Assembly (NCBI RefSeq): GCF_009765215.1
Contig: NZ_VLNV01000001.1
Coordinates: 744,001-808,000 of the forward strand
Direction: 5' to 3'
Source: Lysobacter prati
GTDB taxonomy: Bacteria; Pseudomonadota; Gammaproteobacteria; Xanthomonadales; Xanthomonadaceae
DNA: 64,000 nt
The translations under genes were made by a program, and so were the position numbers. Positions 12,308 through 20,804 of the stretch are shown here, piece by piece; the stretch's first letter is position 1; the number at the start of each line of letters is the position of its first letter. The notes below the pieces were generated by a model, which had not been told where the DNA came from, made no database searches, and saw only the letters and a program-made list of their open reading frames with translations.

Positions 12308-12898
12308 TCATACCGGCTTGAACCCGGCCGCGACCAGGTCATCGGGCGTGTTGAGATTGCCGAAGCGTACGCCGTCCAGTCGCACGGCCGCCATGCCCAA
12401 AGTCGCCTGCAGTGCGCGCACCGCCACATCGCCGCGTGCCAGCGCGGCAGCGGCGGCCGGTTGCAGCGTCGCCAGCGACCACAGGGCAACCAGTGGTTGC
12501 GGACCGTCATCGTCGACGGCAAATGCTCCGACGACGCCCGCCGCTGAAGCCAGCGTCGGCAGCAGGCACTCGTTGACGCCGACCAGGTCGACGGGAATCG
12601 TGAGCAGCCACGGGGTCGTGCAGACGGCGGCGATCGCGTCGATGCCGGCGAGAGGACCCAGGTAGCCACCTGCTCGATCGGTGACGGCGCGCAGCCCGGC
12701 ATCGGCGTAGCGTCCAGCGTCGCGATTGGCGCTGACCAAAACGGCGGATGCCTCGCCGGCAAAACGCCGCTGCCAGCGGACGACCTGGGCAATGCCGTCT
12801 CGTTCGAGCCAGGCCTTGTCAGTGCCGCCCAGTCGCGAGGCGCGCCCCCCGGCAAGAATGCCGAGGGTCACCTGCGAGGCTGAAAGCGGGTTCGTCAT
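12308..12898 (-). CDS. mobA: Molybdenum cofactor guanylyltransferase
   Basis: Transfers GMP from GTP to Mo-molybdopterin to form the guanine dinucleotide cofactor. The 196-residue start MTNPLSASQVTLG leads into the nucleotidyltransferase signature GILAGGRASRLGGTDKAWL. PLAGIDAI and an IPVDLVG metal-site region follow. In the family the last motif is usually PCDxP, so here Cys is replaced by Val. The open frame continues far upstream inside der in another phase and is not coding. It starts 11 bases after the der stop. Confidence 0.92.
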   Translation of the reverse strand: MTNPLSASQVTLGILAGGRASRLGGTDKAWLERDGIAQVVRWQRRFAGEASAVLVSANRDAGRYADAGLRAVTDRAGGYLGPLAGIDAIAAVCTTPWLLTIPVDLVGVNECLLPTLASAAGVVGAFAVDDDGPQPLVALWSLATLQPAAAAALARGDVAVRALQATLGMAAVRLDGVRFGNLNTPDDLVAAGFKPV

Positions 12899-12909
12899 CG
12901 GCCCGCGGC

Positions 12910-14310
12910 TTACTTCCCGCGCTTCACGTGCCGGATCATGCGGCGCTTCTTGACGACCTGGCGCTGGCTGAGCACGTTCTTCTTGCCTTCGTACGGGTTC
13001 GTGCCTTCCTTGAACACGAAACGCACCGGCGTGCCGACCAGCTTGAAGCGCTTGCGGAAGAAGTTCTCCAGATAGCGCTTGTAGGAATCGCTGAGCGTGC
13101 GCAGGCGCGTGCCATGCACGACGAACGTCGGCGGGTTGTTGGCGGCAGGATGCGCGTAGCGCAGCTTGGGGACGTGACCGCGCACGACCGGCGGCGGGTT
13201 GGTCTCGTAGGCCACTTCCAGCGCCTGGTTGACTTCGCTGGTGCTGAACACGTGCGTGGCCGAGGCGTGGGCACGGTGGACCGCCTTGAACAGCTCGCGC
13301 AGCCCGGAGCCGTGCTTGGCGCTGATTCGCACCGCTTCGGCCCAGTCGACGAATCCAAGCTTGCGGGCGAGCAACTGCTCTGCCTGCTGGCGCTGGTAGT
13401 CGGTCTGGTTGTCCCACTTGTTTACTGCCACCACCAGTGCGCGGCCGGCATCGAGCGCGTAGCCGAGAACACTGGCGTCCTGGTCGGTGACGCCTTCGCC
13501 GGCGTCGAGCATGATCACCGCGACCTGGCACTGTTCGATCGCCTGCAGGGTCTTGATGATCGAGAACTTCTCCACCGCTTCGTCGACGCGCGACTTGCGG
13601 CGCAGGCCGGCGGTGTCGACCAGGCGATACAGACGTCCATCGCGCTCCATGTCGATGGCGACCGAATCGCGCGTGGTGCCCGGGACCTCGGAGGCGATCA
13701 TCCGCTCCTCGCCCAGCAGCCGGTTGACCAGGGTCGACTTGCCCACATTCGGGCGGCCGATGAAGGCGATGCGGATGCGCGAAGGGTCGGAATCGAGCTC
13801 GGTCGCCGCACCCGCTTCCGGCAGGCGCTGCAGGCTGTGGTCGATCAATTCGTCGATGCCCTGGCGGTGCGCCGAGGACACGGTGACGACGTCGCTGAAA
13901 CCGTAGCGGGCGAAATCGTTGCGGGCGGCCTGGGCATCGAGGCCGTCGATCTTGTTGATCACCAGCGTGGTCGGCCGCGCGGTCTTGCGCAACCAGGCCA
14001 GGATTTCGTCGTCCAGGGCCGAGGCGCCTTCGCGGCCGTCGACGATGAACAACACCAGGTCGGCTTCTTCGGCCGCGGACCGGGCCTGGCGCGCGGTCGC
14101 GCCGGCCAGGCCCTCGTCTTCGCCGGCGATGCCGCCGGTATCGACGACGGCAAACGACGGCTTGCCCTCCGGTCGGCACACGCCGTAGTGGCGATCGCGG
14201 GTCACACCCGGCTCGTCATGAACCAGGGCGTCGCGACTGCGCGTGAGCGCATTGAAGAGTGTGGATTTTCCGACGTTGGGGCGACCAACGAGGGCAACTA
14301 GCGGAAGCAT
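12910..14310 (-). CDS. der: Ribosome assembly GTPase Der (EngA)
   Basis: Essential GTPase acting on 50S subunit maturation. The 466 residues contain two tandem G domains. The first has [20 protein letters not shown] and NKID. The second starts at about residue 180 with [20 protein letters not shown] and NKWD. A KH-like C-terminal domain ends in a basic tail ([13 protein letters not shown]). It heads the Mo-cofactor group and is separated from bamB by 265 bases containing a terminator, so it must have its own promoter there. Confidence 0.98.
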   Translation of the reverse strand: MLPLVALVGRPNVGKSTLFNALTRSRDALVHDEPGVTRDRHYGVCRPEGKPSFAVVDTGGIAGEDEGLAGATARQARSAAEEADLVLFIVDGREGASALDDEILAWLRKTARPTTLVINKIDGLDAQAARNDFARYGFSDVVTVSSAHRQGIDELIDHSLQRLPEAGAATELDSDPSRIRIAFIGRPNVGKSTLVNRLLGEERMIASEVPGTTRDSVAIDMERDGRLYRLVDTAGLRRKSRVDEAVEKFSIIKTLQAIEQCQVAVIMLDAGEGVTDQDASVLGYALDAGRALVVAVNKWDNQTDYQRQQAEQLLARKLGFVDWAEAVRISAKHGSGLRELFKAVHRAHASATHVFSTSEVNQALEVAYETNPPPVVRGHVPKLRYAHPAANNPPTFVVHGTRLRTLSDSYKRYLENFFRKRFKLVGTPVRFVFKEGTNPYEGKKNVLSQRQVVKKRRMIRHVKRGK

Positions 14311-14507
14311 GGGCGAAAGCCGAATGGGGAATGGAAGGGTATTGCGGGTGGATCAGGCCGTGCGAGGACCCGGCGTCAACCAGATGTCCGGGCCGGCCGG
14401 GCTGGCGGGCGCAGCGAGAACGGGCCGATGCGCCACTGCTGGGCCTGCCGGGCCTGTAGCAAGCCGGGGCAGGTCGGTCCGCAGCGCATGATGACCGCCC
14501 GGTCGCA

Positions 14508-14544
14508 AAAAGGGAAACGGCCCAGCGCCGTCAGGCGCTGGGCC
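14508..14544 (-). terminator. Terminator downstream of bamB
   Basis: GGCCCAGCGCC (14519-14529), loop GTCA, GGCGCTGGGCC (14534-14544): a perfect 11-bp stem. Read on the minus strand it is followed by GTTTCCCTTTTT. The rest of the 265-base bamB-der gap (14311-14505) shows no gene. Confidence 0.85.
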
Positions 14545-14575
14545 GATCTGCCATCAAGTTGGCGCGTTGCCGGCC

Positions 14576-15775
14576 TTACTGCAGGCGGAACGCGGTCAGC
14601 TCGCCGCTCACGTTCTGGACGATCGCGATGCCGTCGACGACCACGGGTGCCGCCCGCACGGCCTTGCCGCCGACGCGTTCGCGCGCGGCGAACTCACCGT
14701 TGTCGAGCTTGAGCCAGTGGACATAGCCGTCGTAGTCGGCGACCACGGCGAAATCGCCCTGCACCGCCGCACCAGTCACATTGCGGCGTGCCAGGCCCGG
14801 CTGCTGCCACAGGGCGCTGCCACCGGACTTGTCCAGGCCGAACACGATGCCACCGGCGTCGGTCACGACGAGGCGGTCGCTGGCCAGGCCGATCCGGCCG
14901 GCACCACCGTGCTCGCTCTGCCACATCGGCCGGCCGCTCGGCGCATCGATGGCCATGGTCTGGTTCTTGAAACTGGTGGCGAACAGCGTGGTGCCATCCA
15001 GCACCGGCGTGCCGTCGACGTCGGCCATGCGGTCGAGCTCGGTACGGCCCTCACCCTGGCCCACCGACTGCTCCCACAGCGGACGGCCGTCGGTGGCCGA
15101 CAGCGCCGACACGGAGCCATCGTCGTTACCGATGAAGACAAAGCCCGGGCCAAGCTGCGGGGCATCGTTGCCGCGCAGTGACAGCATCGGCACTTCCTGC
15201 ACCCAGAACCAGCGACGCTCGCCGTTGGCGGCATCGAAGGCGGTAATGCGGCCGTCGTTGGAGCGCACGAACACCGTGCCCATGCCGACCGCAGGTGCTG
15301 CGATCACTTCATTGGGGACCTGCGCCTGCCACTTCTTCTCGCCGGTCGCAGCGTCGATGGCGATCACTTCGCCATTGAGGCCACCGACCACCACCAGGCC
15401 TTCGCCGACGCCGGGGCCACCGGAAACGCCCAGCTCGACCTTCTTCTCCGGGCGGAATTCCCAGATCGACTTGCCAGTCTGCAGGTCGAAGGCATGCACG
15501 CCGCCCTCGATGGCGGCTGCGTAGACGCGGCCATCGGCCACGACCGGGCCCTGGCGCACGCCCATGCGCCCCTCGCCCTTGCCGGCGTTGGCCGACCACA
15601 GCTTGGAGACGGTCACCGACGGGGTGATGTCGGTCAGTTCGGTCGGCTCATTGGGCTTGCCGTCGTCCTTCTTCTTGTCGCCGCCGAACCAGCCCTTGAC
15701 CGTCGAGCAGCCCGCGAGCGAAGCCGCGCACAGCAGCACGAGGGAGGTACGCAGCAGCATCGAGCGGTGCTTCAT
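14576..15775 (-). CDS. bamB: Outer membrane assembly lipoprotein BamB
   Basis: Scaffold lipoprotein of the BAM complex, bound to BamA on the periplasmic face of the outer membrane. At 399 residues it has a signal peptide with lipobox SLAGCS (Cys about 23), then an eight-bladed PQQ-type beta-propeller. Blade repeats such as YAAAIEGGVHAFDLQTGK, VIAIDAATGEKKW and ITAFDAANGERRW are visible. Its ATG overlaps the yfgM stop (TGATG), as expected for a yfgM-bamB pair; a terminator follows. Confidence 0.97.
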   Translation of the reverse strand: MKHRSMLLRTSLVLLCAASLAGCSTVKGWFGGDKKKDDGKPNEPTELTDITPSVTVSKLWSANAGKGEGRMGVRQGPVVADGRVYAAAIEGGVHAFDLQTGKSIWEFRPEKKVELGVSGGPGVGEGLVVVGGLNGEVIAIDAATGEKKWQAQVPNEVIAAPAVGMGTVFVRSNDGRITAFDAANGERRWFWVQEVPMLSLRGNDAPQLGPGFVFIGNDDGSVSALSATDGRPLWEQSVGQGEGRTELDRMADVDGTPVLDGTTLFATSFKNQTMAIDAPSGRPMWQSEHGGAGRIGLASDRLVVTDAGGIVFGLDKSGGSALWQQPGLARRNVTGAAVQGDFAVVADYDGYVHWLKLDNGEFAARERVGGKAVRAAPVVVDGIAIVQNVSGELTAFRLQ

Positions 15776-16404
15776 CAGGACTTGGCCTCGGGCGTGGCCG
15801 GCGCGCCGCCGACCTGGTTGAGTTTGAGTTCGATCAGGCGCCGTTGCGGCGAGGCGACGTCGAGCTTCGCCAATGCCTGCGAGTAGGAAGTACGGGCCTG
15901 GTCGAGCTGGCCGAGCGCGAAATGCGCGTCGCCGCGCACTTCCAGCGCCGTGGCGGTGGTGCCATTGCTCACCAGCTTGAGCGCTGCATCGGCCTGCTTG
16001 GCCTCGATCAGCAGACGCGCAAGGCGCTGGCTGGCGACGTCAGCGATCGCCGGGTCATTGCTCTTGATGGCGCGCAGGGTGGCGATCGCGGCATCGTTCT
16101 GGCGCGCGTCGACCTGCGAGCGTGCCAGTTCGAGCGCGGCCAAGTCGTGGTAGGCGCTGTCAGCCAGCGCGTTGACCTTGGCCTGCGCCGTCTTGTCCTT
16201 GGCCTGGATGGCGTCGAGCGTCGCCTGGTACTGGTTCGACAGATCCAGCTGGGCCTGCTCGCCGCGATGTTCCCACCACTTCCAGCCGCCGATGGCTGCC
16301 AGCCCGAGCACGATGCCGCCGATCAGGCCAGCTCCGTTGTTGCGCAGCCACTGAAGGACGCGCTCGCTTTGTTCGTGTTCGTCGAGAAGGTCGTCTATTG
16401 CCAT
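15775..16404 (-). CDS. yfgM: YfgM-family ancillary translocon subunit (TPR)
   Basis: Single-pass inner-membrane protein with a periplasmic TPR domain, associated with SecYEG and periplasmic chaperones in E. coli. At 209 residues it has a cytosolic tail MAIDDLLDEHEQSERVLQWL, a membrane helix at about 24-41 (GGIVLGLAAIGGW) and TPR-like helices beyond. The ATG at 16404 is chosen because the family consistently starts with this acidic helix; 19 extra upstream codons are dropped. Stop and bamB start overlap. Confidence 0.93.
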   Translation of the reverse strand: MAIDDLLDEHEQSERVLQWLRNNGAGLIGGIVLGLAAIGGWKWWEHRGEQAQLDLSNQYQATLDAIQAKDKTAQAKVNALADSAYHDLAALELARSQVDARQNDAAIATLRAIKSNDPAIADVASQRLARLLIEAKQADAALKLVSNGTTATALEVRGDAHFALGQLDQARTSYSQALAKLDVASPQRRLIELKLNQVGGAPATPEAKS

Positions 16405-16498
16405 TCGGGAGCTGCCATTCCAAAGCTGCTGTGTCGCCCCCGCCCTGCGGCGGGAACCCAATGAGGAACACCGGCCCGCGTGGACCGGTGACGAGGGG

Positions 16499-16516
16499 TG
16501 ACCCGCGCGCGGGTCA
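16499..16516. repeat. 18-base perfect palindrome at rodZ stop
   Basis: TGACCCGCGCGCGGGTCA covers the rodZ stop codon (16514-16516) and continues into the rodZ-yfgM gap. The gap also has the GC-rich inverted pair ACCGG / CCGGT (16470s-16480s). As RNA this forms hairpins between rodZ and yfgM and may reduce read-through. Confidence 0.6.
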
Positions 16517-17323
16517 GTCAGCGACCGGCGTCAGGGAACCGTCAGAGGATAGCGTAAAGCGCGCCACGTTCGAACGGATGAACGGCGTCAGATCAACCGT
16601 CTTGCCCGCCTGCCGCACTTCCACGGCGGTGGAGTTGCCCAGTACGACGCTGGAAACCTCGCCCGCGCCGTAGCTTCGCTGCTGTCCTGCTCCCAGCAGC
16701 CCCTTCTCCAGGATGGTGCCGTTGCTGCCGATCACCTGGACCCAGCTTTCGTCGGTGAAGTTCAACGAAAGCGCCGTCTGCGCCGACGCCGAGGGCAACG
16801 GTGCCATCGACGCGATCAGCGGGGTGCGTTGCGCGCCCGTCGGAGCCGGCTGTGTGGCCGGCGATTCACCCTGCGCGGCCGGCGTCACCGGAACCTCCAG
16901 CGACTGCACCGTGGACTGGTGCGGCGAGCGGGTGGCGAGCCAGACCGGCACGGCGATCGCCGCGGTCAGGACGATATAGATGGCCCGACGCGTCACCTGC
17001 TCGAACACATGGCGGTAGCGCGGCGTGTAGGTATGACTGACCAGTTCGGACGGGGCGACCGTGGTCACGGGGTTCTGGCGAAGCTGGTCCTCCAGGTCCA
17101 CGCCCAGCAGGCGCGCATAGCTGCGCAGCTGGCCACGCACGAACACCGGCGCCCCGAGCTGGCTCGGATCCCCGGATTCGAGCTGGCGGATCCCGCGCAG
17201 CGGAATCTTCAGGCTCGCGGCCACTTCTTCCTGGGACAGCCCCGCCTGTTCGCGGGCCTGCTTCAGGCGCACGCCGCAGCTGGCGCCCATCTCGGGCGCA
17301 GTGTCATTAGAAGAGCCCATCAT
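16514..17323 (-). CDS. rodZ: RodZ-like cytoskeletal/cell-shape protein
   Basis: Bitopic protein linking MreB to the peptidoglycan machinery. The 269 residues comprise a Cro-type helix-turn-helix (residues about 18-80; VRLKQAREQAGLSQEEVAAS, then KIPLRGIRQLESGD), one membrane helix at about 113-130 (YIVLTAAIAVPVWLA), a Pro/Thr/Gln linker and a C-terminal DUF4115 domain (SWVQVIGSNGTILEKGLL). Two adjacent ATGs (17323, 17320) overlap the pilF stop, so translation is coupled. It is shorter than E. coli RodZ (337), mainly in the linker. Confidence 0.9.
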   Translation of the reverse strand: MMGSSNDTAPEMGASCGVRLKQAREQAGLSQEEVAASLKIPLRGIRQLESGDPSQLGAPVFVRGQLRSYARLLGVDLEDQLRQNPVTTVAPSELVSHTYTPRYRHVFEQVTRRAIYIVLTAAIAVPVWLATRSPHQSTVQSLEVPVTPAAQGESPATQPAPTGAQRTPLIASMAPLPSASAQTALSLNFTDESWVQVIGSNGTILEKGLLGAGQQRSYGAGEVSSVVLGNSTAVEVRQAGKTVDLTPFIRSNVARFTLSSDGSLTPVAD

Positions 17324-18186
17324 CGCCTTCCGTCATCCCCCATGCCGGAGCCCTGCGTGTCAGGGAACTCCGCCCTCATTCGCTGAACGTATCTTGCGGC
17401 GGCTGCCGTGTCGCCGAGTTTCTGCTCGATTTGTGACGCAAGCAACAACGCGTTGCGGTCGGCTGGTGCTGCCGACAGGCGACGCTCGGAGAAGGCCCGG
17501 GCCTCGAACGCCCTGCCCTGGCGGAATTCCAGTTCTGCCATTGCTCCCAGCGCGACCGGGTTGGCCGGGTCCAGGGCAATGGCGTCGCGCAGGTTACGGG
17601 CGGCGCGTGCGTCCTGCCCTGCCCTGAGTGCACAGCTGCCCGCATTGGCCAAGGCCATCGCCGGAGTCTGATAACCGGTATCGGCCAGTGCGCGGTCGAA
17701 CCAGGCCAGCGACTCCGCCGCCTGCCCCTGGCCGCACAACCAGACGCCGTAATTGTTGAGAACCCCGCCACTGGTCGGCGCCAGCTCGGCCGCACGGCGG
17801 TAATGCTCGCCGGCCTGGGCGGTGGCGCCGCTACGCTCGGCGGCAGCACCCATCAGGGTGTAGGCGTCGACAGAACGCGGGTCGATCTTCAGGGCCTGGC
17901 GTGCCTCGCGCTCGGTACCCGGGTAATCACCGGTGAGCAGTTTCTCCTGGGCGCGCTGCAGGTGCATGCGGGCACTGGAGGCCTTGTCGCGCTTGTCGTC
18001 GCTGACATCGACCTTGCGGGCGATCTGGTCATAGTCGCCGCGACTGAAGTCCTGGCGCACGAACGTCAGCTTGCTGCAGGCGCTGGAGGCGAGCAGCACC
18101 ACCACGACCAACAGGAAAAGACGGAGTGTCGGACGGCTGCTGCCGCCCCGGGCCATGCCTTCGTGGAGGGCGTCAGGCTGCTTCAT
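17320..18186 (-). CDS. pilF: Type IV pilus biogenesis lipoprotein PilF/PilW (TPR)
   Basis: Pilotin-type lipoprotein that helps localise or multimerise the PilQ secretin. At 288 residues it has an N-terminal signal with hydrophobic core [15 protein letters not shown] (probable lipid-modified Cys), then about six TPR repeats, for example [20 protein letters not shown] and [20 protein letters not shown]. The start at 18186 lies 13 bases inside rlmN and has AGGGG upstream; a start at 18156 (MARGG...) just after the rlmN stop is also possible. Confidence 0.92.
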   Translation of the reverse strand: MKQPDALHEGMARGGSSRPTLRLFLLVVVVLLASSACSKLTFVRQDFSRGDYDQIARKVDVSDDKRDKASSARMHLQRAQEKLLTGDYPGTEREARQALKIDPRSVDAYTLMGAAAERSGATAQAGEHYRRAAELAPTSGGVLNNYGVWLCGQGQAAESLAWFDRALADTGYQTPAMALANAGSCALRAGQDARAARNLRDAIALDPANPVALGAMAELEFRQGRAFEARAFSERRLSAAPADRNALLLASQIEQKLGDTAAAARYVQRMRAEFPDTQGSGMGDDGRR

Positions 18187-19426
18187 CGCCCAGCCCCTGC
18201 GCCTGCAGTTGCTTGCGGAAGTCGGCCTGGCGACGCGTCCGGTCCATGACCTGGCCCTTGAGCTGGCCGCAGGCGGCGTCGATGTCATCGCCACGGGTGC
18301 GGCGCACCGGCGCGATCATGCCGGCGTCGTTGAGCAGTTTCTGGAAGGCGCGGATCGCGACTTCGTCGGGACGCTCGTAGCGCGTGCCGGGGAACGGATT
18401 GAACGGGATCAGGTTGACCTTGGCCGCGTCCTTCATCTGCACCGCGTTGTCGAACTGGCGCAGCAGGCGCAGCAACTGGCGCGCATGCTGCGGCTGGTCG
18501 TTGACGCCCTTCATCAGGGTGTACTCGAAGGTGACCGAACTGCCGCGCTTGCGCAGTGCATAGCGCACGCAGGCTTCCATCAGCTGCTCGATCGGATACT
18601 TCTTGTTGAGCGGCACCAGTTCGCTGCGCAGCTCGTCGTTGGGCGCATGCAGCGAGACGGCGAGCGAGACGTCGCTCTCCTCGCCGAGGCGATCGATCAT
18701 CGGCACCATGCCGGCGGTCGACAGCGTGACGCGCTTGTTGGCCAGGCCGTAGCCCAGGTCGTCGCGCATGATGCTCATCGCGCGCACGACGTTGTCGAAG
18801 TTCGCCAGCGGCTCGCCCATGCCCATCATCACCACGTTGGTCAGCTTGCGCTGCTGGTGCGGGACATTGCCGAGATGGCGCGCCGCCACCCAGACCTGAC
18901 CGATGATCTCGGCGGTCGACAGGTTGCGGTTGAAGCCCTGGGTCGCGGTCGAGCAGAACGTGCAGTTGAGCGCGCAGCCGACCTGCGAGGACACGCACAG
19001 CGTGCCACGGCCCTTGTCGGGGATGAACACCGTTTCGATCGCGTTCTTCGGGTCCATGCCGAGCAGCCACTTGTGGGTGCCGTCGGTGGACGCCTTGTCG
19101 AGCACGACCTGCGGAACCTGCACGACAGCGTGCTGTTCGAGCTTGGCGCGCAGCGCCTTGCCCAGGTCGGTCATGTCGTTGAAGTCGGTGACGTAGCGGT
19201 GATGGATCCACTTCATCACCTGGTGAGCGCGGAACTTCTTCTCGCCGAGCGATTCTTCGAAGAATCGCTCGAGCGAGACGCGGTCGAGGTCGAACAAATT
19301 GGTTTTGCCCGGCTCGACCGCGCGCTTGCTGGCCACGGCCGGCGCAGTCGCGACAGCCGACTCCGTCGCCGCCGCGGTGCCTGCGTCAGCGAGGTGGAGT
19401 TCGATGGTGTCGCGTTGCGTGGTCAT
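18173..19426 (-). CDS. rlmN: 23S rRNA A2503 / tRNA A37 C2-methyltransferase
   Basis: Radical-SAM dual-specificity RNA methyltransferase. At 417 residues it has the iron-sulfur motif [15 protein letters not shown] (CX3CX2C), the SAM region [11 protein letters not shown] and [12 protein letters not shown]. The second catalytic cysteine is near the C-terminus (DIDAACGQL). The ATG at 19426 precedes an Ala/Thr-rich extension of about 35 residues not seen in E. coli RlmN. The order ndk-rlmN-pilF-rodZ is conserved in Xanthomonadaceae. Confidence 0.97.
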   Translation of the reverse strand: MTTQRDTIELHLADAGTAAATESAVATAPAVASKRAVEPGKTNLFDLDRVSLERFFEESLGEKKFRAHQVMKWIHHRYVTDFNDMTDLGKALRAKLEQHAVVQVPQVVLDKASTDGTHKWLLGMDPKNAIETVFIPDKGRGTLCVSSQVGCALNCTFCSTATQGFNRNLSTAEIIGQVWVAARHLGNVPHQQRKLTNVVMMGMGEPLANFDNVVRAMSIMRDDLGYGLANKRVTLSTAGMVPMIDRLGEESDVSLAVSLHAPNDELRSELVPLNKKYPIEQLMEACVRYALRKRGSSVTFEYTLMKGVNDQPQHARQLLRLLRQFDNAVQMKDAAKVNLIPFNPFPGTRYERPDEVAIRAFQKLLNDAGMIAPVRRTRGDDIDAACGQLKGQVMDRTRRQADFRKQLQAQGLGDEAA

Positions 19427-19445
19427 GGCCTTTTCGATACCGGTA

Positions 19446-19871
19446 TCAGCGTGCGTAGACGCTGGTGGCCGGGAAGAAGTACGCAATTTCGACGGCGGCA
19501 TTCTCGACGCTGTCCGAACCGTGCACGGCGTTGGCGTCGATGCTGTCGGCGAAGTCGGCGCGGATCGTGCCCGGCGCGGCGTCCTTCGGATTGGTGGCAC
19601 CCATCAGCTCGCGGTTCTTGAGCATCGCGCCCTCACCCTCGAGCACCTGGATCATCACCGGACCGGAGATCATGAACTCGACCAGCGCGCTGAAGAACGG
19701 GCGCTCGCGGTGCACGGCGTAGAAGCCTTCGGCTTCCTGCTTCGACAGATGCGTCATCTTCGCGGCGGCGACCTTCAGGCCGGCCTTCTCGAAGCGGGTG
19801 TAGATCTCACCGATGACGTTCTTGGCGACGGCGTCGGGCTTGATGATGGAAAGGGTGCGCTCCAGCGCCAT
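19446..19871 (-). CDS. ndk: Nucleoside diphosphate kinase
   Basis: Balances NTP and dNTP pools by phosphotransfer through a phosphohistidine. The 141 residues are full length, starting [18 protein letters not shown], with active His in NAVHGSDS. The start at 19871 is preceded by GGAG; a 31-codon open extension upstream is ignored. The leader contains a terminator-like hairpin (see 19927-19955). Confidence 0.98.
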   Translation of the reverse strand: MALERTLSIIKPDAVAKNVIGEIYTRFEKAGLKVAAAKMTHLSKQEAEGFYAVHRERPFFSALVEFMISGPVMIQVLEGEGAMLKNRELMGATNPKDAAPGTIRADFADSIDANAVHGSDSVENAAVEIAYFFPATSVYAR

Positions 19872-19926
19872 GGAATTTCTCCGGGTAGGCGGGCAGCCGA
19901 ACCATTGGGTTCGCGCCCGAGGATAA

Positions 19927-19955
19927 CAGAAAAACCCGCGTCGGAACGCGGGTTT
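19927..19955 (-). terminator. Terminator-like hairpin in the ndk leader
   Basis: Read on the minus strand: AAACCCGCGT, loop TCCG, ACGCGGGTTTTTCTG. This is a perfect 10-bp stem with a U-tract, ending 55 bases before the ndk ATG. A possible -10 box (TAGAAT on the minus strand, plus coordinates 19975-19980) lies just upstream, so a transcript from it would meet the hairpin about 15-35 bases after initiation. It may be an attenuator, or may end antisense transcription. Confidence 0.65.
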
Positions 19956-20035
19956 AGCCCACAAGGCTCCGGTAATTCTAACGGATTTGGGCCTCCTTTT
20001 GCACGCCCGGCAGAGCCGACTTCCGAAGCCGACCG

Positions 20036-20080
20036 TTGACGGTTCAGGCGCCCCGGACTAGCATCAAACAAGCGTTTGAT
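20036..20080 (+). promoter_or_regulatory. Promoter with overlapping PsrA-type operator
   Basis: TTGACG (20036-20041), 17-base spacer, TAGCAT (20059-20064). Overlapping the -10 box is the perfect inverted repeat ATCAAACAAGCGTTTGAT (20063-20080; arms ATCAAAC/GTTTGAT). It fits the known PsrA/fatty-acid regulator half-sites CAAAC...GTTTG, so the adjacent TetR gene probably represses itself and fadBA. Confidence 0.75.
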
Positions 20081-20129
20081 TCAGACCGCTCCAGTTCCAG
20101 CTCCAGACCGCTTTCGCTCAGGACCGTAC

Positions 20130-20762
20130 ATGGCCGCCACCGCCCATTTTTCCACCAAGGACCGCATTCTCGGCGCCGCCGAGGAACTGTTCGCCCAGTT
20201 CGGCTTTACCGGCACCTCGCTGCGCCAGGTCACCAGCCGCGCCGACGTGAACATCGCCGCGGTCAACTACCACTTCGGCAGCAAGGAAAATCTCGTCAAC
20301 GAGGTCTTCCGCCGGCGCATGGATGACATGAGCGCGCAGCGGCTGGGCGCCCTCAAGACCGCGATGGAGCAGCATCCGGGCGAGCTCGAACCGATCCTGG
20401 CCGCGTTCGTGCAGCCGGCCCTGGCGATGGCCCAGGACCGCCATGGCGGCGGCGCCTTCGTCCGCGTCGTCGCGCGCGCGTACGCGGAAAAAAACGACCG
20501 CCTGCGCAAGTTCCTGTCCGACCACTACGGCCATGTCCTGCGCGAATTCGGCAAGGCCATTGCCGCCTGCGTGCCGGATCTGAGCAAGGAAGAGCTGTAC
20601 TGGCGATTGGATTTCCTCGCCGGCGCCCTGACCTATGCCATGGCGGATTTCGGTCTGATCAAGCGACCCGCCGGTGTCACCGAGGCGGCGCATCGTGAGC
20701 GCGCGGCACGCGAGCTGATCCACTTTGCCGCGGCCGGCTTCAAGGTCGAACCCAAGCGTTAA
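20130..20762 (+). CDS. TetR-family regulator, PsrA-like
   Basis: The 210-residue dimeric repressor has an N-terminal helix-turn-helix at about residues 10-56: KDRILGAAEELFAQFGFTGT, then INIAAVNYHFGSKENL-type recognition (here VNIAAVNYHFGSKENL). A ligand-binding domain follows. Its place directly upstream of fadB-fadA and the CAAAC/GTTTG operator at its promoter point to a PsrA-like regulator relieved by long-chain acyl ligands; this is inference from context. The ATG at 20130 is chosen over upstream in-frame ATG 20076, which lies inside the operator. fadB starts 42 bases downstream. Confidence 0.88.
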   Translation: MAATAHFSTKDRILGAAEELFAQFGFTGTSLRQVTSRADVNIAAVNYHFGSKENLVNEVFRRRMDDMSAQRLGALKTAMEQHPGELEPILAAFVQPALAMAQDRHGGGAFVRVVARAYAEKNDRLRKFLSDHYGHVLREFGKAIAACVPDLSKEELYWRLDFLAGALTYAMADFGLIKRPAGVTEAAHRERAARELIHFAAAGFKVEPKR

Positions 20763-20804
20763 TTTCGAAGCGTTACTTCTTGTTTAATCAAGGATTTACA
20801 ACAC

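Noticed and set aside
10231-12321. 696-residue plus-strand frame opposite moeB and moeA
   Set aside because: Both opposite genes have full family motifs; this frame has none.
12899-14179. Upstream extension of the mobA frame through der
   Set aside because: Translated residues are Arg/Pro-rich shadow of der; true mobA starts at 12898, right after the der stop.
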